Below, piece by piece: positions 34,596-44,517 of a stretch of DNA of 64,000 nt. Every line of letters starts with the position of its first letter. The stretch's first letter is position 1. This stretch comes from Peribacillus simplex (GTDB lineage Bacteria > Bacillota > Bacilli > Bacillales > DSM-1321): positions 1-64,000 of the forward strand of contig NZ_LNNH01000032.1 of NCBI RefSeq assembly GCF_001542915.1. Reading direction: 5' to 3'. The position numbers were made by a program, and so were the translations under genes. Under the pieces are notes generated by a model. The model did not search any database. It was not told the DNA's origin and was given only the letters and a program-made list of their open reading frames with translations.

Positions 34596-35894
34596 TTAAT
34601 GAATGATCCGGAGCCAAAAGTAAAGCCCGATCAATGTAATCAATAAGGTGGGGACGGTTAGGATGAACCCGACCTTGAAATAATACCCCCAAGTGATCTT
34701 GACACCTTTTCCCTTTAAAACATGCAGCCACAGCAACGTGGCCAAAGATCCTATCGGGGTGATTTTCGGTCCTAAATCAGAACCGATCACGTTTGCATAG
34801 ATCAGCGCTTCTTTAATTGGCGCTGTTGTTTGTACCTCGGCGATGGCCAATGCATCAATCATCACTGTTGGCAGATTGTTCATGAAGGAAGAAAGAACCG
34901 CTGCGATGAACCCCATGATGATCGCAGCCGAAAATAATCCTTGATTCGCCGTCGCCTGAATGACATCAGCTAACAAGCTGGTCAATCCAACATTCTTCAA
35001 GCCGTACACGACTACATACATCCCGATCGAAAAGAAAACGATATTCCACGGTGCCCCTTTCATTACACCTTTTACGTCCACTGCAGGACTTCTCCTTGCC
35101 AGCAATAAGAGGAAAAGCGCAATCGCAGCTGCAATGAAAGATACAGGAATGCCGATGAATTCGCTAACGAAGTATCCAACAAGCAAAATCGCAAGGATCA
35201 GCCAGGAAATCTTGAACATGTTTGCATCCCTGACCGCTTCTGCCGGTTTCTTTAAATGCTTTGCTGCATATGTAACGGGTATCTGTTGCTTAAAGAATAA
35301 GTACAGGACCAAAATGCTTGCGCCTAGACTGATTAAGGTAGGAACGATCATCCTGCTGGCATACTCGCCAAAACCGATCCCAAAAAAATCTGCGGAAACA
35401 ATATTCACTAGATTGCTGATGACAAAGGGCAAGGACGTCGTATCTGCGATAAATCCACTTGCCATGATGAATGGCAGCACCATTTTATCTTCAAAATTCA
35501 GTGCCCGTACCATTGCAAGAACGATTGGAGTCAAAATCAAGGCTGCTCCGTCATTGGCAAAAAACGCAGCGGTTATGGCTCCCAAAATCAATACCAATAC
35601 AAATAAACGGACACCGCGGCCGTCAGCAACACGAGCCATATGGAGCGCTGCCCACTCAAAGAAACCCACTTCATCCAATATTAACGAAATGATGATTAAC
35701 GCGACAAACGTCAATGTCGCATTCCAGACGATTTGCGTTACATCACTTACATCCTGAAAAGAAACGACATCGAACATCAACGCAATGATTGCCCCGCCGC
35801 ACGCACTCCAGCCTATCCCTAGACCCTTGGGCTGCCAAATAACCAAAACCAACGTGACAACAAAAATAATTATCGCCAATATTATCGAACTCAT
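34596..35894 (-). CDS. arsB: ArsB-type arsenical/anion efflux permease
   Basis: A 432-residue membrane protein of the ArsB/NhaD ion transporter superfamily with about 11-12 hydrophobic segments. Typical ArsB blocks are [47 protein letters not shown] and [17 protein letters not shown], and the later [27 protein letters not shown]. ArsB exports arsenite using the proton gradient. No arsR or arsC gene is nearby, which is unusual; a 9-base inverted repeat upstream may be an operator for a distant regulator. Confidence 0.88.
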   Translation of the reverse strand: MSSIILAIIIFVVTLVLVIWQPKGLGIGWSACGGAIIALMFDVVSFQDVSDVTQIVWNATLTFVALIIISLILDEVGFFEWAALHMARVADGRGVRLFVLVLILGAITAAFFANDGAALILTPIVLAMVRALNFEDKMVLPFIMASGFIADTTSLPFVISNLVNIVSADFFGIGFGEYASRMIVPTLISLGASILVLYLFFKQQIPVTYAAKHLKKPAEAVRDANMFKISWLILAILLVGYFVSEFIGIPVSFIAAAIALFLLLLARRSPAVDVKGVMKGAPWNIVFFSIGMYVVVYGLKNVGLTSLLADVIQATANQGLFSAAIIMGFIAAVLSSFMNNLPTVMIDALAIAEVQTTAPIKEALIYANVIGSDLGPKITPIGSLATLLWLHVLKGKGVKITWGYYFKVGFILTVPTLLITLIGLYFWLRIIH

Positions 35895-35934
35895 GTTATC
35901 TGCACCACTCGCAACTCCTTCTACGAAACTATCT

Positions 35935-35961
35935 CTTAACTATATAAGAATAATAGTTAAG
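35935..35961 (-). promoter_or_regulatory. Inverted repeat upstream of arsB
   Basis: CTTAACTAT (35935-35943) and ATAGTTAAG (35953-35961) form a perfect 9-base inverted repeat 41-67 bases before the arsB start. No T-run follows on the minus strand, so an operator is likelier than a terminator. Confidence 0.5.
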
Positions 35962-35995
35962 ACACAATCCGGACGCTTCAACAAGTCCTGACAAT

Positions 35996-36730
35996 TCAAT
36001 ACTCCCCTTCCAGCTCATTCTCATGCACCTGGACAAGGAATGGGACGTCGACGAAATCATTTCCTGTCGAATAGCCATTCCCGGTAAAGGAGGTGTGAGG
36101 AGATGTCTCCTTTCCTTTGGCATCATAAAAACTAGTGAACACTTGCAATCCGTCCCCCAGCGCCAGAAATTCATTCTGTCCATCTTCGGCCTGTATTTTC
36201 GCATACTGTGTCATAAGCTCCTGCCAATGATCAGGATACTCCTCGACTCCGTACATTTTTTCTTGAAGCGTAATCCGGTGCATCATTTCCATTCCTGGTT
36301 GATAGGTATCCACTCCATCTGCCACCATGAATTCCCTTTCTTTCTTTAGAAAAAACCTGATTTCGCCAACGTCATCTTTAGGATTGATATTCCAGATGAT
36401 TTTTGATTTCTTTTCTCCATTCCAAACCTGAGGCTGACCTCCTTCATTCACGGAAGCTGCTCTCCATTTATTATTCTTCCAGATCCAAAAGCTCATCCCA
36501 TACCCATCATCTTCGCTAATAAAAGGAACAAATACATGTGTATCATCCAAAAAGATACGGTCTTGAATGATCTTTGGCTGGGCTTCAGAAAAAAATGAGT
36601 TGATGCGTTTGATGACTTGCTTATCCGATAGGAAAGGGGCAGGGTCTTTAGGTAATTGAGTAAATGAAAGAACACCGATCATCAATAATATCGCAGCTAG
36701 TAAAATAATCTTTTTTGTTTTTTTAGCCAT
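35996..36730 (-). CDS. Membrane-anchored or secreted protein of unknown function
   Basis: A 244-residue protein with a basic N terminus and one hydrophobic segment (IILLAAILLMIGVLSFT), so an anchored or exported protein. The rest is soluble, acidic and rich in aromatics, with no motif I recognise. The ATG at 36728-36730 has GGAGGTGAT upstream, favoured over an earlier start at 36742 that overlaps that site. It overlaps the upstream membrane protein gene by eight bases, so the two are a coupled pair. Confidence 0.7.
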   Translation of the reverse strand: MAKKTKKIILLAAILLMIGVLSFTQLPKDPAPFLSDKQVIKRINSFFSEAQPKIIQDRIFLDDTHVFVPFISEDDGYGMSFWIWKNNKWRAASVNEGGQPQVWNGEKKSKIIWNINPKDDVGEIRFFLKKEREFMVADGVDTYQPGMEMMHRITLQEKMYGVEEYPDHWQELMTQYAKIQAEDGQNEFLALGDGLQVFTSFYDAKGKETSPHTSFTGNGYSTGNDFVDVPFLVQVHENELEGEY

Positions 36731-37451
36731 TCTCCCCATCACCTCCTGTCAAAATCGATTCCTTGAGCCTGAAGTAGACTTGACGTCCTTTATTAGGTGT
36801 AATCAGGATTCCCCTGCCATCTTCTTCAATGAAAATGATTGCTTTAAGTCCGCTCCCCTTTGCAGCGGTTGTCCCATTCAGGATATAAGGGAATTTCTCT
36901 TTGTGATCGCCATCTTTACGGATTCGATTATACCAAGATTCACTCTCGATCTTTTTTTGTTTCATCTTTCCCATCAATTTTTCCAGCTTTGCTTTATTTA
37001 ATGTTCCTTCTTTCGAGTGGGGGTGGCTCGCTATCAATGAAGCCTTTTTAACATCCATCATATATGTCGACGGTACATTCTTCGGATACATCATTCCATC
37101 AAGCGGTATGGCTAAAAGGGCAAAAGCGAAAACGATGAAATTCGATAAAAATCCGAGCCAGGCAAAACGGCGAAATCGCTGCCATCTCGCCGCATTCCCT
37201 TGCCTTCCCAAGAGCCAAGAGAGGAGAGCCACACCGATTGGGAGAATGGGTATGCTTATGACCTCTTCTGCTAGATTAAAAGTGAAATGAAAAGCGAACA
37301 TTCCTAGCACCAATACGAGAATAGCCTTCCAGAGCTTAGGAGATGCTGGTTTTTTTCTATAAATGATGGCAAATAAGGTTCCGATCAGTATGTAACTGGA
37401 CGCTGTAGCAATTAAAGAGGGTGCATGCATATATTTTTCGAAATCGAACAT
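36723..37451 (-). CDS. Multi-pass membrane protein of unknown function
   Basis: A 242-residue protein. About four hydrophobic segments fill residues 10-120 (ATASSYILIGTLFAIIY, AILVLVLGMFAFHF, ISIPILPIGVALLSWLLG, FIVFAFALLAIPLDG). A soluble C-terminal region of about 110 residues follows, with a KKIESESWYNRIRKDG stretch. No family recognised. Translationally coupled to the next gene, so the two products may act together at the membrane. Confidence 0.68.
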   Translation of the reverse strand: MFDFEKYMHAPSLIATASSYILIGTLFAIIYRKKPASPKLWKAILVLVLGMFAFHFTFNLAEEVISIPILPIGVALLSWLLGRQGNAARWQRFRRFAWLGFLSNFIVFAFALLAIPLDGMMYPKNVPSTYMMDVKKASLIASHPHSKEGTLNKAKLEKLMGKMKQKKIESESWYNRIRKDGDHKEKFPYILNGTTAAKGSGLKAIIFIEEDGRGILITPNKGRQVYFRLKESILTGGDGENG

Positions 37452-37640
37452 ATCTTCTGAAATTCTCCTTTTTTAGACATTTCACTCCACATATGATCCT
37501 GAGTACCTATACAATACCATATATATCCTAAGTTGTAAGTGAATGCAGGCTGTCACCCCCTCATTGAGAAATCGAAGGCGGAGGTTTTACAGCCTGCTTA
37601 AGGTGGGACAAACGTTTATGATCATTCAAGGTTCCCTTCC

Positions 37641-37763
37641 TCAATCCTTCGCTTGAAAGGTCTTAGCAATCGTTTTGTATTCTTCTTCATTGATGATGCC
37701 GATTTTTTTGAATAAAGCCGAATACGCAAGTATTTTTTTTTTGGTACGGTTTGTACAATTCAT
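37641..37763 (-). CDS. Small 40-residue protein with SHOCT-like ending
   Basis: The ATG at 37761-37763 has AAAAGGAG eight bases upstream. The peptide starts MNCTNRTKKKILAYSALFKK and ends with GIINEEEYKTIAKTFQAKD. The LFKKIGIINEEEYKTI part looks like the short helical hairpin of SHOCT-type modules, which mediate oligomerisation or follow membrane domains. A longer frame to 37826 lacks support. Function unknown. Confidence 0.55.
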   Translation of the reverse strand: MNCTNRTKKKILAYSALFKKIGIINEEEYKTIAKTFQAKD

Positions 37764-38035
37764 ATCGATCAGCTCCTTTTTTACATTATATTCACCTGAT
37801 GACAAAATGTTTCCTTCACTCAACAAAATTCATTTCGATAAACCAAGGAAAACTCTCATTCTTCCATTCCACTGGAATCGGGAAGGAGTCAGATGGAGTT
37901 GATTTAAAATGATCGCAGTCCTCCTTGTAACCTGCCTTCATTCGGATTATGTTTAGTATGGGAAGCAATGTGGTCGCTCTGCATAATTCCTTCATATTTA
38001 TCCTCTATAATGACTTTAACAAGAAGGTGAACATC

Positions 38036-39406
38036 TTGAAAATCTCCTTGAAGCTAGGACTCTATATATTTAGTAGCATTTTCCTATTGGAAACAGTTTC
38101 GATGCTTTACTTACACAATCACGTCATCCAATCGCGGATCAATCAAGAATTGGAATCATTGAAATCCCGGGGCAACAGCCATCGAGATGTGTTAGAACTC
38201 TCGTATTCCGAGGGGACCCTTAAGCATATCGGCCTGATGGAATCCCATACAGATACAGATGTCGTGATAACGAATTCAACAGGCGATATTCTGCAATCTT
38301 CGGAAAATATAAATGCAGAGATGAAAACAATCTTACGGAAGACCCTTCCCCAAGTTCCCCGAAAGGGCTTGATCATCCAATCAAGTTGGAAGGATCAACC
38401 GTATATTGCCACCGTTACACCATATAACAGTGACAATGAATATGAAGGCTATGTCTATATGTTCAAAAATACAGGTGAAGTAGAAGAATTGATTGCCCAA
38501 TTGAATAAGCACTTCCTTTTTGCAACGGTATTGCTTCTTTTCTTCATGCTCATCATCATCTATTTCTTATCAAAAGCCTTGACCAGACCACTAATCGGCA
38601 TGAAGGAGGCGACAACGAAATTAAGCGAGGGGAATTTCTCCGTAACTGTACCCATTCGATCACATGATGAACTTGGTGAACTTGCTCAATCGATACAAAG
38701 CTTGGCTAATGAATTGAATTATTTAAAGAAGGAACGCAACGAATTCTTGGCCAGCATATCCCATGAACTGCGCACCCCTCTCACCTATATCAAGGGGTAT
38801 GCTGATATTGCCCGAAGAAAAGACTTGGATGTATCCGAAAGGACGTCATATTTGGAAATCATCCATGATGAATCACAACGATTAAACAAATTGTTGGACG
38901 AACTATTCAATATGGCTAAAATGGATATGAATACCTTCACCATATCAAAAGAAACCGTCCGGCTTGCTTCATTCCTGGAAACGATTCATGAAAAGGTGCT
39001 CCCAGCCTTTCAGTATAAAAAAATGCAATTGCATCTCGAATGCAAGGAGGATTCATCGATTGATTTAGATCCTGCAAGGTTTGAGCAAATCATGCTTAAC
39101 CTGCTGGATAATGCATTAAAATACTCGAACGAAAATACGGTTACCACCATCAAAGCAGAACGGTTACCTGGCAGTATCAATATTTCCATCATCGATCAAG
39201 GGGTGGGCATTCCCGATGAAGATGTCCCTCATATCTTTGACCGTTTATACCGTGTCGAGAAATCACGCGCTAGAAATACCGGCGGATTCGGTTTGGGGCT
39301 CTCCATCGTCAAACAGTTAGTCGAGATTCAAGGAGGAACCATTTCAGTTAGAAGCAAACTGAACCAAGGGACGTGCTTCACGATCATATTCAAAGGAGAC
39401 CATTAA
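38036..39406 (+). CDS. Sensor histidine kinase
   Basis: A 456-residue membrane kinase. Two membrane segments (residues about 8-26 and 158-178) enclose an extracellular sensor region. A HAMP linker follows (ALTRPLIGMKEATTKLSEG). The H-box is FLASISHELRTPLTYIKGY, and the ATPase has NLLDNALKYS, IIDQGVGIPDED and GGFGLGLSIVKQLVE. Start placed at the TTG at 38036 with AAGAAGGTGA upstream; the frame stays open to 37949 but that part has no ribosome binding site. The kinase gene precedes its regulator, the reverse of the common order. Confidence 0.9.
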   Translation: MKISLKLGLYIFSSIFLLETVSMLYLHNHVIQSRINQELESLKSRGNSHRDVLELSYSEGTLKHIGLMESHTDTDVVITNSTGDILQSSENINAEMKTILRKTLPQVPRKGLIIQSSWKDQPYIATVTPYNSDNEYEGYVYMFKNTGEVEELIAQLNKHFLFATVLLLFFMLIIIYFLSKALTRPLIGMKEATTKLSEGNFSVTVPIRSHDELGELAQSIQSLANELNYLKKERNEFLASISHELRTPLTYIKGYADIARRKDLDVSERTSYLEIIHDESQRLNKLLDELFNMAKMDMNTFTISKETVRLASFLETIHEKVLPAFQYKKMQLHLECKEDSSIDLDPARFEQIMLNLLDNALKYSNENTVTTIKAERLPGSINISIIDQGVGIPDEDVPHIFDRLYRVEKSRARNTGGFGLGLSIVKQLVEIQGGTISVRSKLNQGTCFTIIFKGDH

Positions 39407-40084
39407 ATGAAAACAGCAGTTCTGGTAGATGATGAACAAAGAATGATGGATCTGATCGAGTTGTATCTTGCTCCTCAGGGATATACGTGCATAAAGAAGG
39501 ACTCGGCGCTTGAAGCGGTATTGTTCTTGAAGCATAATCATGCTGACATCGTCATTCTTGATGTGATGATGCCTGAGATAGATGGGTGGGAAGTCTGTAA
39601 AAGGATTCGGTCATTTTCTGCCATTCCCATCATCATGCTCACTGCCCGTGATGCAGCGGAAGATATGGTGAAAGGGCTGAACAATGGCGCCGATGATTAT
39701 ATAACGAAGCCTTTTAACGAAGATGTGTTACTGGCCAGGATCGAAGCTGTGACGCGACGGATATCGCATCACGAAGTCGACGGGGTGTCCTTTAAGGGGT
39801 TAAAATTAAATGAATCCGCTTATGAAGCGCATTATCACGCCAAGTCCATTTCATTGACGCCGAAAGAATTTTCCTTGTTGTCCTTGTTTTTAAAATCACC
39901 TGATCAAGTATACTCCAGGGATCACCTGCTTACGACCATCTGGGGTTTCAGATCGAACACGGAAGATCGGACAATCGATTCCCATATTCGAAATATTAGG
40001 GAAAAACTGCGCCATGCCGGCTTTCCGGCAAATGAGCATTTGAAAACGGTATGGGGCGTCGGGTATAAATGGAAATCTTCTTGA
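39407..40084 (+). CDS. OmpR-family response regulator
   Basis: A 225-residue regulator. The receiver has DDE at residues 8-10, phospho-acceptor Asp52 in ILDVMMPEIDG and the lysine in DYITKPFNED. A winged-helix DNA-binding domain (LTPKEFSLLSLF, RDHLLTTIWG, RTIDSHIRNIREKL) forms the C terminus. It starts directly after the kinase stop with an AAAGGAG site. Its end overlaps the next membrane protein gene by 16 bases, so all three form one operon. Confidence 0.93.
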   Translation: MKTAVLVDDEQRMMDLIELYLAPQGYTCIKKDSALEAVLFLKHNHADIVILDVMMPEIDGWEVCKRIRSFSAIPIIMLTARDAAEDMVKGLNNGADDYITKPFNEDVLLARIEAVTRRISHHEVDGVSFKGLKLNESAYEAHYHAKSISLTPKEFSLLSLFLKSPDQVYSRDHLLTTIWGFRSNTEDRTIDSHIRNIREKLRHAGFPANEHLKTVWGVGYKWKSS

Positions 40085-40641
40085 TTGATATGCATTTCTT
40101 TTCTGAGGCGTTAGCATCAAGCGGTCACTTGTCCATTCTTGTCAGTATCGTCTTTAACATTTTGATTAGCGTGCTCGGTGTTATTCCCAGCGCTTTCATC
40201 ACTGCAGCAAATATCACCGTGTTTGGATTCCAGGAGGGATTGATCGTTTCTTACTTAGGGGAAATTATAGGAGCGGCAGTGAGCTTTTGGATATATCGGA
40301 AAGGCATTCAATCACTTCAACCAAAATTCACGAGGAACCGTTGGATCATGCGACTGCAAAAGTCACAGGGATTTCCTGCATTTTGGATGATCCTCTTGCT
40401 TAGGCTCCTACCTTTCGTTCCTTCCGGCGTGATTAACCTAGCGGCAGCATTAAGTAAGACGAGCATCCTGATTTTCTTCGTCGCCACATCGATCGGGAAG
40501 ATGCCCGCCCTCCTCATCGAGGCGTACTCCGTGAACCAAGTATTGAAGGCTTCAAACGAAGGGAAAATATTTTTGGTGTTGCTGCTTCTCATTATGGCAG
40601 TCCTTTATTACGTTAAAAGAAATAAGAATACAGACCTATAA
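40069..40641 (+). CDS. TVP38/TMEM64 (VTT) family membrane protein
   Basis: A 190-residue membrane protein of the VTT/DedA superfamily, with VIPSAFITAANITVFGFQEGLIVSYLGEIIGAAVSFWIYR and RLLPFVPSGVINLAAALS motifs. Superfamily members are linked to lipid scrambling and to envelope-stress tolerance. It overlaps the response regulator gene by 16 bases, so it is probably an effector or a sensed component of that two-component system. Confidence 0.87.
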   Translation: MEIFLIDMHFFSEALASSGHLSILVSIVFNILISVLGVIPSAFITAANITVFGFQEGLIVSYLGEIIGAAVSFWIYRKGIQSLQPKFTRNRWIMRLQKSQGFPAFWMILLLRLLPFVPSGVINLAAALSKTSILIFFVATSIGKMPALLIEAYSVNQVLKASNEGKIFLVLLLLIMAVLYYVKRNKNTDL

Positions 40642-40783
40642 TTCAATAGGCTTTTCTTTTTACTAATATTCGCTAGAATACACTTATTCGAAGAAACGGG
40701 ATTTCCGTTTTCTTCCTTTCGGCTATGAGGCTCCTCCCTTCCATTATTATTCAGCTGCGGATGGCTTCGTAGCCTTTTTCCTT

Positions 40784-41785
40784 TTATTCCCTTTCGACGA
40801 AACATTCAAAGAAAGACTCTACCATGTCTGGATCGAAATGCTTTCCTTTTTGTTCGTTCAAGAAGGATAATGCCCGTCCCACTGACCAAGAGTCTTTATA
40901 CGCCCTTCTGCTTGTCAGGGCATCGAACACATCCACAATCGCAGTGATCCTTGCTTCCAATGGAATCTCCTCCCCTTTCAAATGATGGGGGTATCCCGTC
41001 CCATCCCATTTTTCATGATGATAAAGGATAATATTTTCCGCCACTTCGAGACTGCTGATGAACTCATTGTTTATTTCCCGAGAGATCTTATTCAAAATAT
41101 CGGCTCCCATTAATGGATGCATCTCAATGATGGTTCGTTCATACGGAGACAATGGACCAGGTTTATATAGGATCCCTTCAGGAATCTCCGCCTTGCCGAT
41201 ATCATGCAGAATACTCGCATGAGCGATATGATGAATATCTCTTTCAGACATCCCCAGTTGCATTCGCCTATTATGTACGATTACAAGCTTTTCACTTAAA
41301 GTTTGCACTCTCGATAAATGCTCCTCTATGCTTGGATCGCGAATTTCGCATGAAATGGCGAGGATCTTCAATAATTCCCTTTGCGTCTCTGTCCTTTTCT
41401 TTTTTGAAAGATAAACTCCTTCCTTCAATTGTTCCAATTCTCGAAAAACCCCGACGAAATAAGACTTGTTTTTCACTTGAACAGGTGTGATCGTTATCGA
41501 GGAATGCCATACGTCCCCTGATTTCTTCCGATTGGTCAATACCCCTGACCAGGGATTCCCGTTCCTTAATTCGTTTTTCAAAGATGTGTAGGTAGTTGCT
41601 GGTGTTATACCTGACTTTAAAAAACCAGCTTTGAAACCGATTATGCTGTCCCTTGTATATCCTGTCGTCTGTTCATAATAACGATTAATATCAAGTATTC
41701 GATGATCTTGGTCCGTAATGATGACGGCATCCCCCAGCTTTAAATATCCCGCCAATTCAATTGGCAGTACAGATTCCCCTTTCAA
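40784..41785 (-). CDS. PAS-HD-GYP signalling protein (candidate c-di-GMP phosphodiesterase)
   Basis: A 333-residue cytosolic protein. Residues about 10-130 are a PAS domain (DAVIITDQDHRILDINRYYEQTTGYTRDSIIG). Residues about 145-330 are an HD-GYP domain: HASILHDIGKAEIPEGIL, then HHEKWDGTGYPHHLKGEEIPLEARI, then DVFDALTSRRAYK. The HD pair and GYP motif are intact, so hydrolysis of cyclic di-GMP is likely. The start is a TTG at 41783-41785 with GGGGGGATGGAA just upstream. It stands alone, convergent with the VTT gene. Confidence 0.88.
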   Translation of the reverse strand: MKGESVLPIELAGYLKLGDAVIITDQDHRILDINRYYEQTTGYTRDSIIGFKAGFLKSGITPATTYTSLKNELRNGNPWSGVLTNRKKSGDVWHSSITITPVQVKNKSYFVGVFRELEQLKEGVYLSKKKRTETQRELLKILAISCEIRDPSIEEHLSRVQTLSEKLVIVHNRRMQLGMSERDIHHIAHASILHDIGKAEIPEGILYKPGPLSPYERTIIEMHPLMGADILNKISREINNEFISSLEVAENIILYHHEKWDGTGYPHHLKGEEIPLEARITAIVDVFDALTSRRAYKDSWSVGRALSFLNEQKGKHFDPDMVESFFECFVERE

Positions 41786-42145
41786 ATTCCATCCCCCCGC
41801 TACCTGCTTCTTTCTCTGCTGCCCGTGTCTTCTAGGTTAAATGAACTATTTTTGAATAATAAGGTATATAATACCATAAAACAACTTGAACGGTGGTTAC
41901 TTATGTCATGATTTTTTCAGGAACTTGACTGCATGCGAAATCATTCTTAGCTCCCTTTATCTTCGCAGGACAAAGGGTAAATCGATTCAGTTGCTGGAAA
42001 GGATCACCGATATCTTCGGGAGATGACTCTACTATATTCCTGTTTTCTGGAAAAATAGAATGATTTAATTGTGTTTTCAGGGGCAATTCCTATATAATGC
42101 GCATTAGATGATTTTTTTAGCACTGAATACGAAAGGAGACTGAAC
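41786..42145 (+). promoter_or_regulatory. Intergenic region with the promoter of the SurA-like lipoprotein gene
   Basis: Of these 360 bases only the last hundred show clear structure. TTGTGT (42069-42074) and TATAAT (42093-42098), 18 bases apart, make a good sigma-A promoter about 48 bases before the lipoprotein start. The rest carries no coding frame with a ribosome binding site. Confidence 0.6.
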
Positions 42146-42934
42146 ATGAAAAAACTATTGTACCCTATCGTTATCGGATTATTGGCTGTTGCCTTGACGG
42201 CTTGTGGATCGAACGATGAAGCGGATAAAAAGAATGACGAGAAAGAAACTAAAACAACCGAGGCACAGCAAAGCAAAGAAACGGCTAAAGCAACTGAGGA
42301 ACAACAAAAAAAGATGGAAGAAATGCAGAAGAAACTAGACAAACAAAAAGTGGATGAAAAGAAAACGGTAGCCATCGTCAATGACGAAAATATTACTGGT
42401 GCGGAATACAATACCGTGTTATCGTCAACACAAATGCAAATGCAGCAATTTGGACAAGACCCAACTACCAAGGAAGGTGCCAAGCAAATTAAAGAGCAAA
42501 CCATCAATTCGTTAGTGGGGCAAACATTACTGCTGCAAGCTGCTGACAAAAAAGGCTACACAGCCTCCCAGGCTGAAATCGAAAAGCAACTTGCGAAAAT
42601 CAAAGAGCAATATAAAACCGGGGAAAAATTCAAGGAAGCGATGAAGCAAGCAGGCCTGAATTCAGAAACGTTAAACACGCAGATTGCCGAAAATATTCCC
42701 TATACAAAGTACGTAGAAAATGAGATTAAAGTAGAAGAGCCAACGGATGAAGAAATTCAGAAATATTATGATCAGATTGCCGAGCAATCCAAGGCAAGCG
42801 GGCAAAAGGTAAATAAACTGGAAGAAATGAAACCGCAAATCAAGGAACAACTCGAACAGCAAAAGAAACAAGAAAAGCTTGTGAAACATGTGGAAGAACT
42901 TAAGAAAGATGCTAAGGTCGAAGTTAAAATCTAA
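42146..42934 (+). CDS. SurA N-terminal domain lipoprotein
   Basis: A 262-residue lipoprotein. The signal peptide ends in a lipobox (VALTACGS, Cys20). A long Lys/Glu/Gln-rich coiled-coil linker covers residues about 25-70. A SurA_N-like chaperone domain follows (IVNDENITGAEYNTVL ... NSLVGQTLLLQAADKKGYTASQAEIEKQL). The parvulin-type PPIase domain of PrsA is absent, so it may be a folding helper without isomerase activity. It has its own promoter and terminator. Confidence 0.87.
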   Translation: MKKLLYPIVIGLLAVALTACGSNDEADKKNDEKETKTTEAQQSKETAKATEEQQKKMEEMQKKLDKQKVDEKKTVAIVNDENITGAEYNTVLSSTQMQMQQFGQDPTTKEGAKQIKEQTINSLVGQTLLLQAADKKGYTASQAEIEKQLAKIKEQYKTGEKFKEAMKQAGLNSETLNTQIAENIPYTKYVENEIKVEEPTDEEIQKYYDQIAEQSKASGQKVNKLEEMKPQIKEQLEQQKKQEKLVKHVEELKKDAKVEVKI

Positions 42935-42959
42935 CCAAGTACGTTCAGTTCATGGACCA

Positions 42960-42995
42960 AAAGGTTTCGGAGGAATTCCCTTCCGAAACCTTTTT
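42960..42995 (+). terminator. Terminator of the SurA-like gene
   Basis: AAAGGTTTCGGA (42960-42971) pairs with TCCGAAACCTTT (42982-42993) followed by more T. It lies 26 bases after the stop. Confidence 0.9.
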
Positions 42996-43206
42996 GATAT
43001 TCATGGATTGGAAGCAGGTATTATGGCATTCTTCTACACGGTGTGGGTGATCGCCTTACCTATCAATAGGCTGGACGCTTCGCCCAGACTATAAGGAGAG
43101 CGGGATGAGCGACCAAATACAAAGGCTTCAAGTCTGCGGGCAATCAGGATTCCAGCTTAATTTACATGCAAAAGGGCATGGAACGAAACGGACAAAGTGT
43201 AAAAAC

Positions 43207-43281
43207 TAAAAAAGGCAGACAGCCTCTATTATCGAGATTGTCTGCGATCGGAGAGCTGCTGATTTATAGCAGCTCCTTTTT
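43207..43281 (-). terminator. Two-hairpin terminator behind the MFS gene (dispersed element copy 2)
   Basis: On the minus strand after the MFS stop: GGAGCTGCT pairs with AGCAGCTC (43248-43272), then GCAGACA (43239-43245 on the complement) pairs with TGTCTGC (43215-43221), followed by CTTTTTTAG. The second hairpin is homologous to those at 382, 56161 and 63333. No GC-rich repeat could be recognised beside this copy; the bases from 42996 to 43206 hold nothing else I can name. Confidence 0.75.
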
Positions 43282-43293
43282 CATGAACATTTT

Positions 43294-44478
43294 TCATGTC
43301 ATTTTCGAAACGAGTACGTCCTTATCTCTCCGACCGTGAAGAACATGATAAATCGGTATGCCCATTATAATTAGCCCCGCCAGCGATAAATACATACCTC
43401 TGTATCCGATTAAAGGGACCAAGCAGCCTAATATGAATGGACCAAAACCTATCCCCAATTCAAGAAAAACGAGATATGTCGATGTTGCCAATCCGATTCT
43501 TTCCCTAGGGGTCACCTTGATGGCAAGTGATTGTGTACAAGATTGGAAGTTCCCATACCCTAATCCGACAAAGGCCGATGCCACTAAAAAGACGAAACTC
43601 GTTTGTGCCTGACTAATTAGAATCATACCAATTGCAAATAAAACCAAGCCAGGATAAGCCACGCTATTGCCGCCTTTCAAATCAACCAGTTTCCCTGTAA
43701 ATGGCCGTGAAACCAGAATGGCCAGTGCATAGACAAGAAAGTAAAAACTGCCCGCCTCTACTAAATCGATTTCCGCCGTATACGCGGTGATAAATGACAG
43801 AATGCTTGAATACCCAAGTGCTATTACGAATATCGAGAGTGAAATGGGCAAGGCCTTCGGTTCAATGAAACTGGAAAACGTAAATCGTTTCCTGGCAGAC
43901 GACATTATCTCCTTTGCTGGAGAATCGACAAGAACGGAAATCATCAAGCTTCCCAACCCGACCGCTAATGAAAATACAAAAATACTCGTGTAATTAATAT
44001 ATTCTATAAGCGCGACTCCAATCAAAGGGCCGATAGCTGCCGCCAACACTGCACTTAAACTGAAATAACCGATTCCTTCTCCATATTTATTAGGCGGGAT
44101 GACCTTCCCTACAATGGTTCCAGTTGCTGTAGTCGCCATTCCCACTCCTATTCCCTGTAAAAAGCGAATAACCATGAGGGCAAAGATATTAGTAGGCATA
44201 AAATAAAAAAAGGTCATTATGATATAGATGGCAATCCCCATCATCAGCATTTTTTTATTGCCTACCATTTCTATTTGCCGACCAGCAAATAAGCGACTCA
44301 TTAAAGCGCCAATTATAAAGATACTGGCAACCAATCCAGCAGTACTGACCGAAACACCATATTTTTCAATAGCATAGGGCGCCATCGTTACTAACAGTAA
44401 ATACATCGATAACATCAATCCGAAGTTAACCACTGATATGGAAATAAAATCTTTTGTCCATAATCCTTCTTTTTTCAT
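43294..44478 (-). CDS. MFS transporter (drug/siderophore efflux type)
   Basis: A 394-residue transporter with 12 hydrophobic segments. Visible MFS features are the loop RLFAGRQIEMVGNKKMLMMG between helices 2 and 3, VIRFLQGIGVGMATTATGTIVG, RPFTGKLVDLKGG after helix 7, and SAFVGLGYGNFQSC. The layout suits a drug:proton antiporter. The substrate is unknown. A small ORF with a Fur-box-like sequence lies just upstream on the same strand, so iron-linked efflux is possible. Start at the second ATG (44476-44478); the TTG three codons earlier sits inside the ribosome binding area. Confidence 0.88.
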   Translation of the reverse strand: MKKEGLWTKDFISISVVNFGLMLSMYLLLVTMAPYAIEKYGVSVSTAGLVASIFIIGALMSRLFAGRQIEMVGNKKMLMMGIAIYIIMTFFYFMPTNIFALMVIRFLQGIGVGMATTATGTIVGKVIPPNKYGEGIGYFSLSAVLAAAIGPLIGVALIEYINYTSIFVFSLAVGLGSLMISVLVDSPAKEIMSSARKRFTFSSFIEPKALPISLSIFVIALGYSSILSFITAYTAEIDLVEAGSFYFLVYALAILVSRPFTGKLVDLKGGNSVAYPGLVLFAIGMILISQAQTSFVFLVASAFVGLGYGNFQSCTQSLAIKVTPRERIGLATSTYLVFLELGIGFGPFILGCLVPLIGYRGMYLSLAGLIIMGIPIYHVLHGRRDKDVLVSKMT

Positions 44479-44517
44479 GATACACAACCTTTGTACGCTA
44501 GTATTTTGGGAATATTC

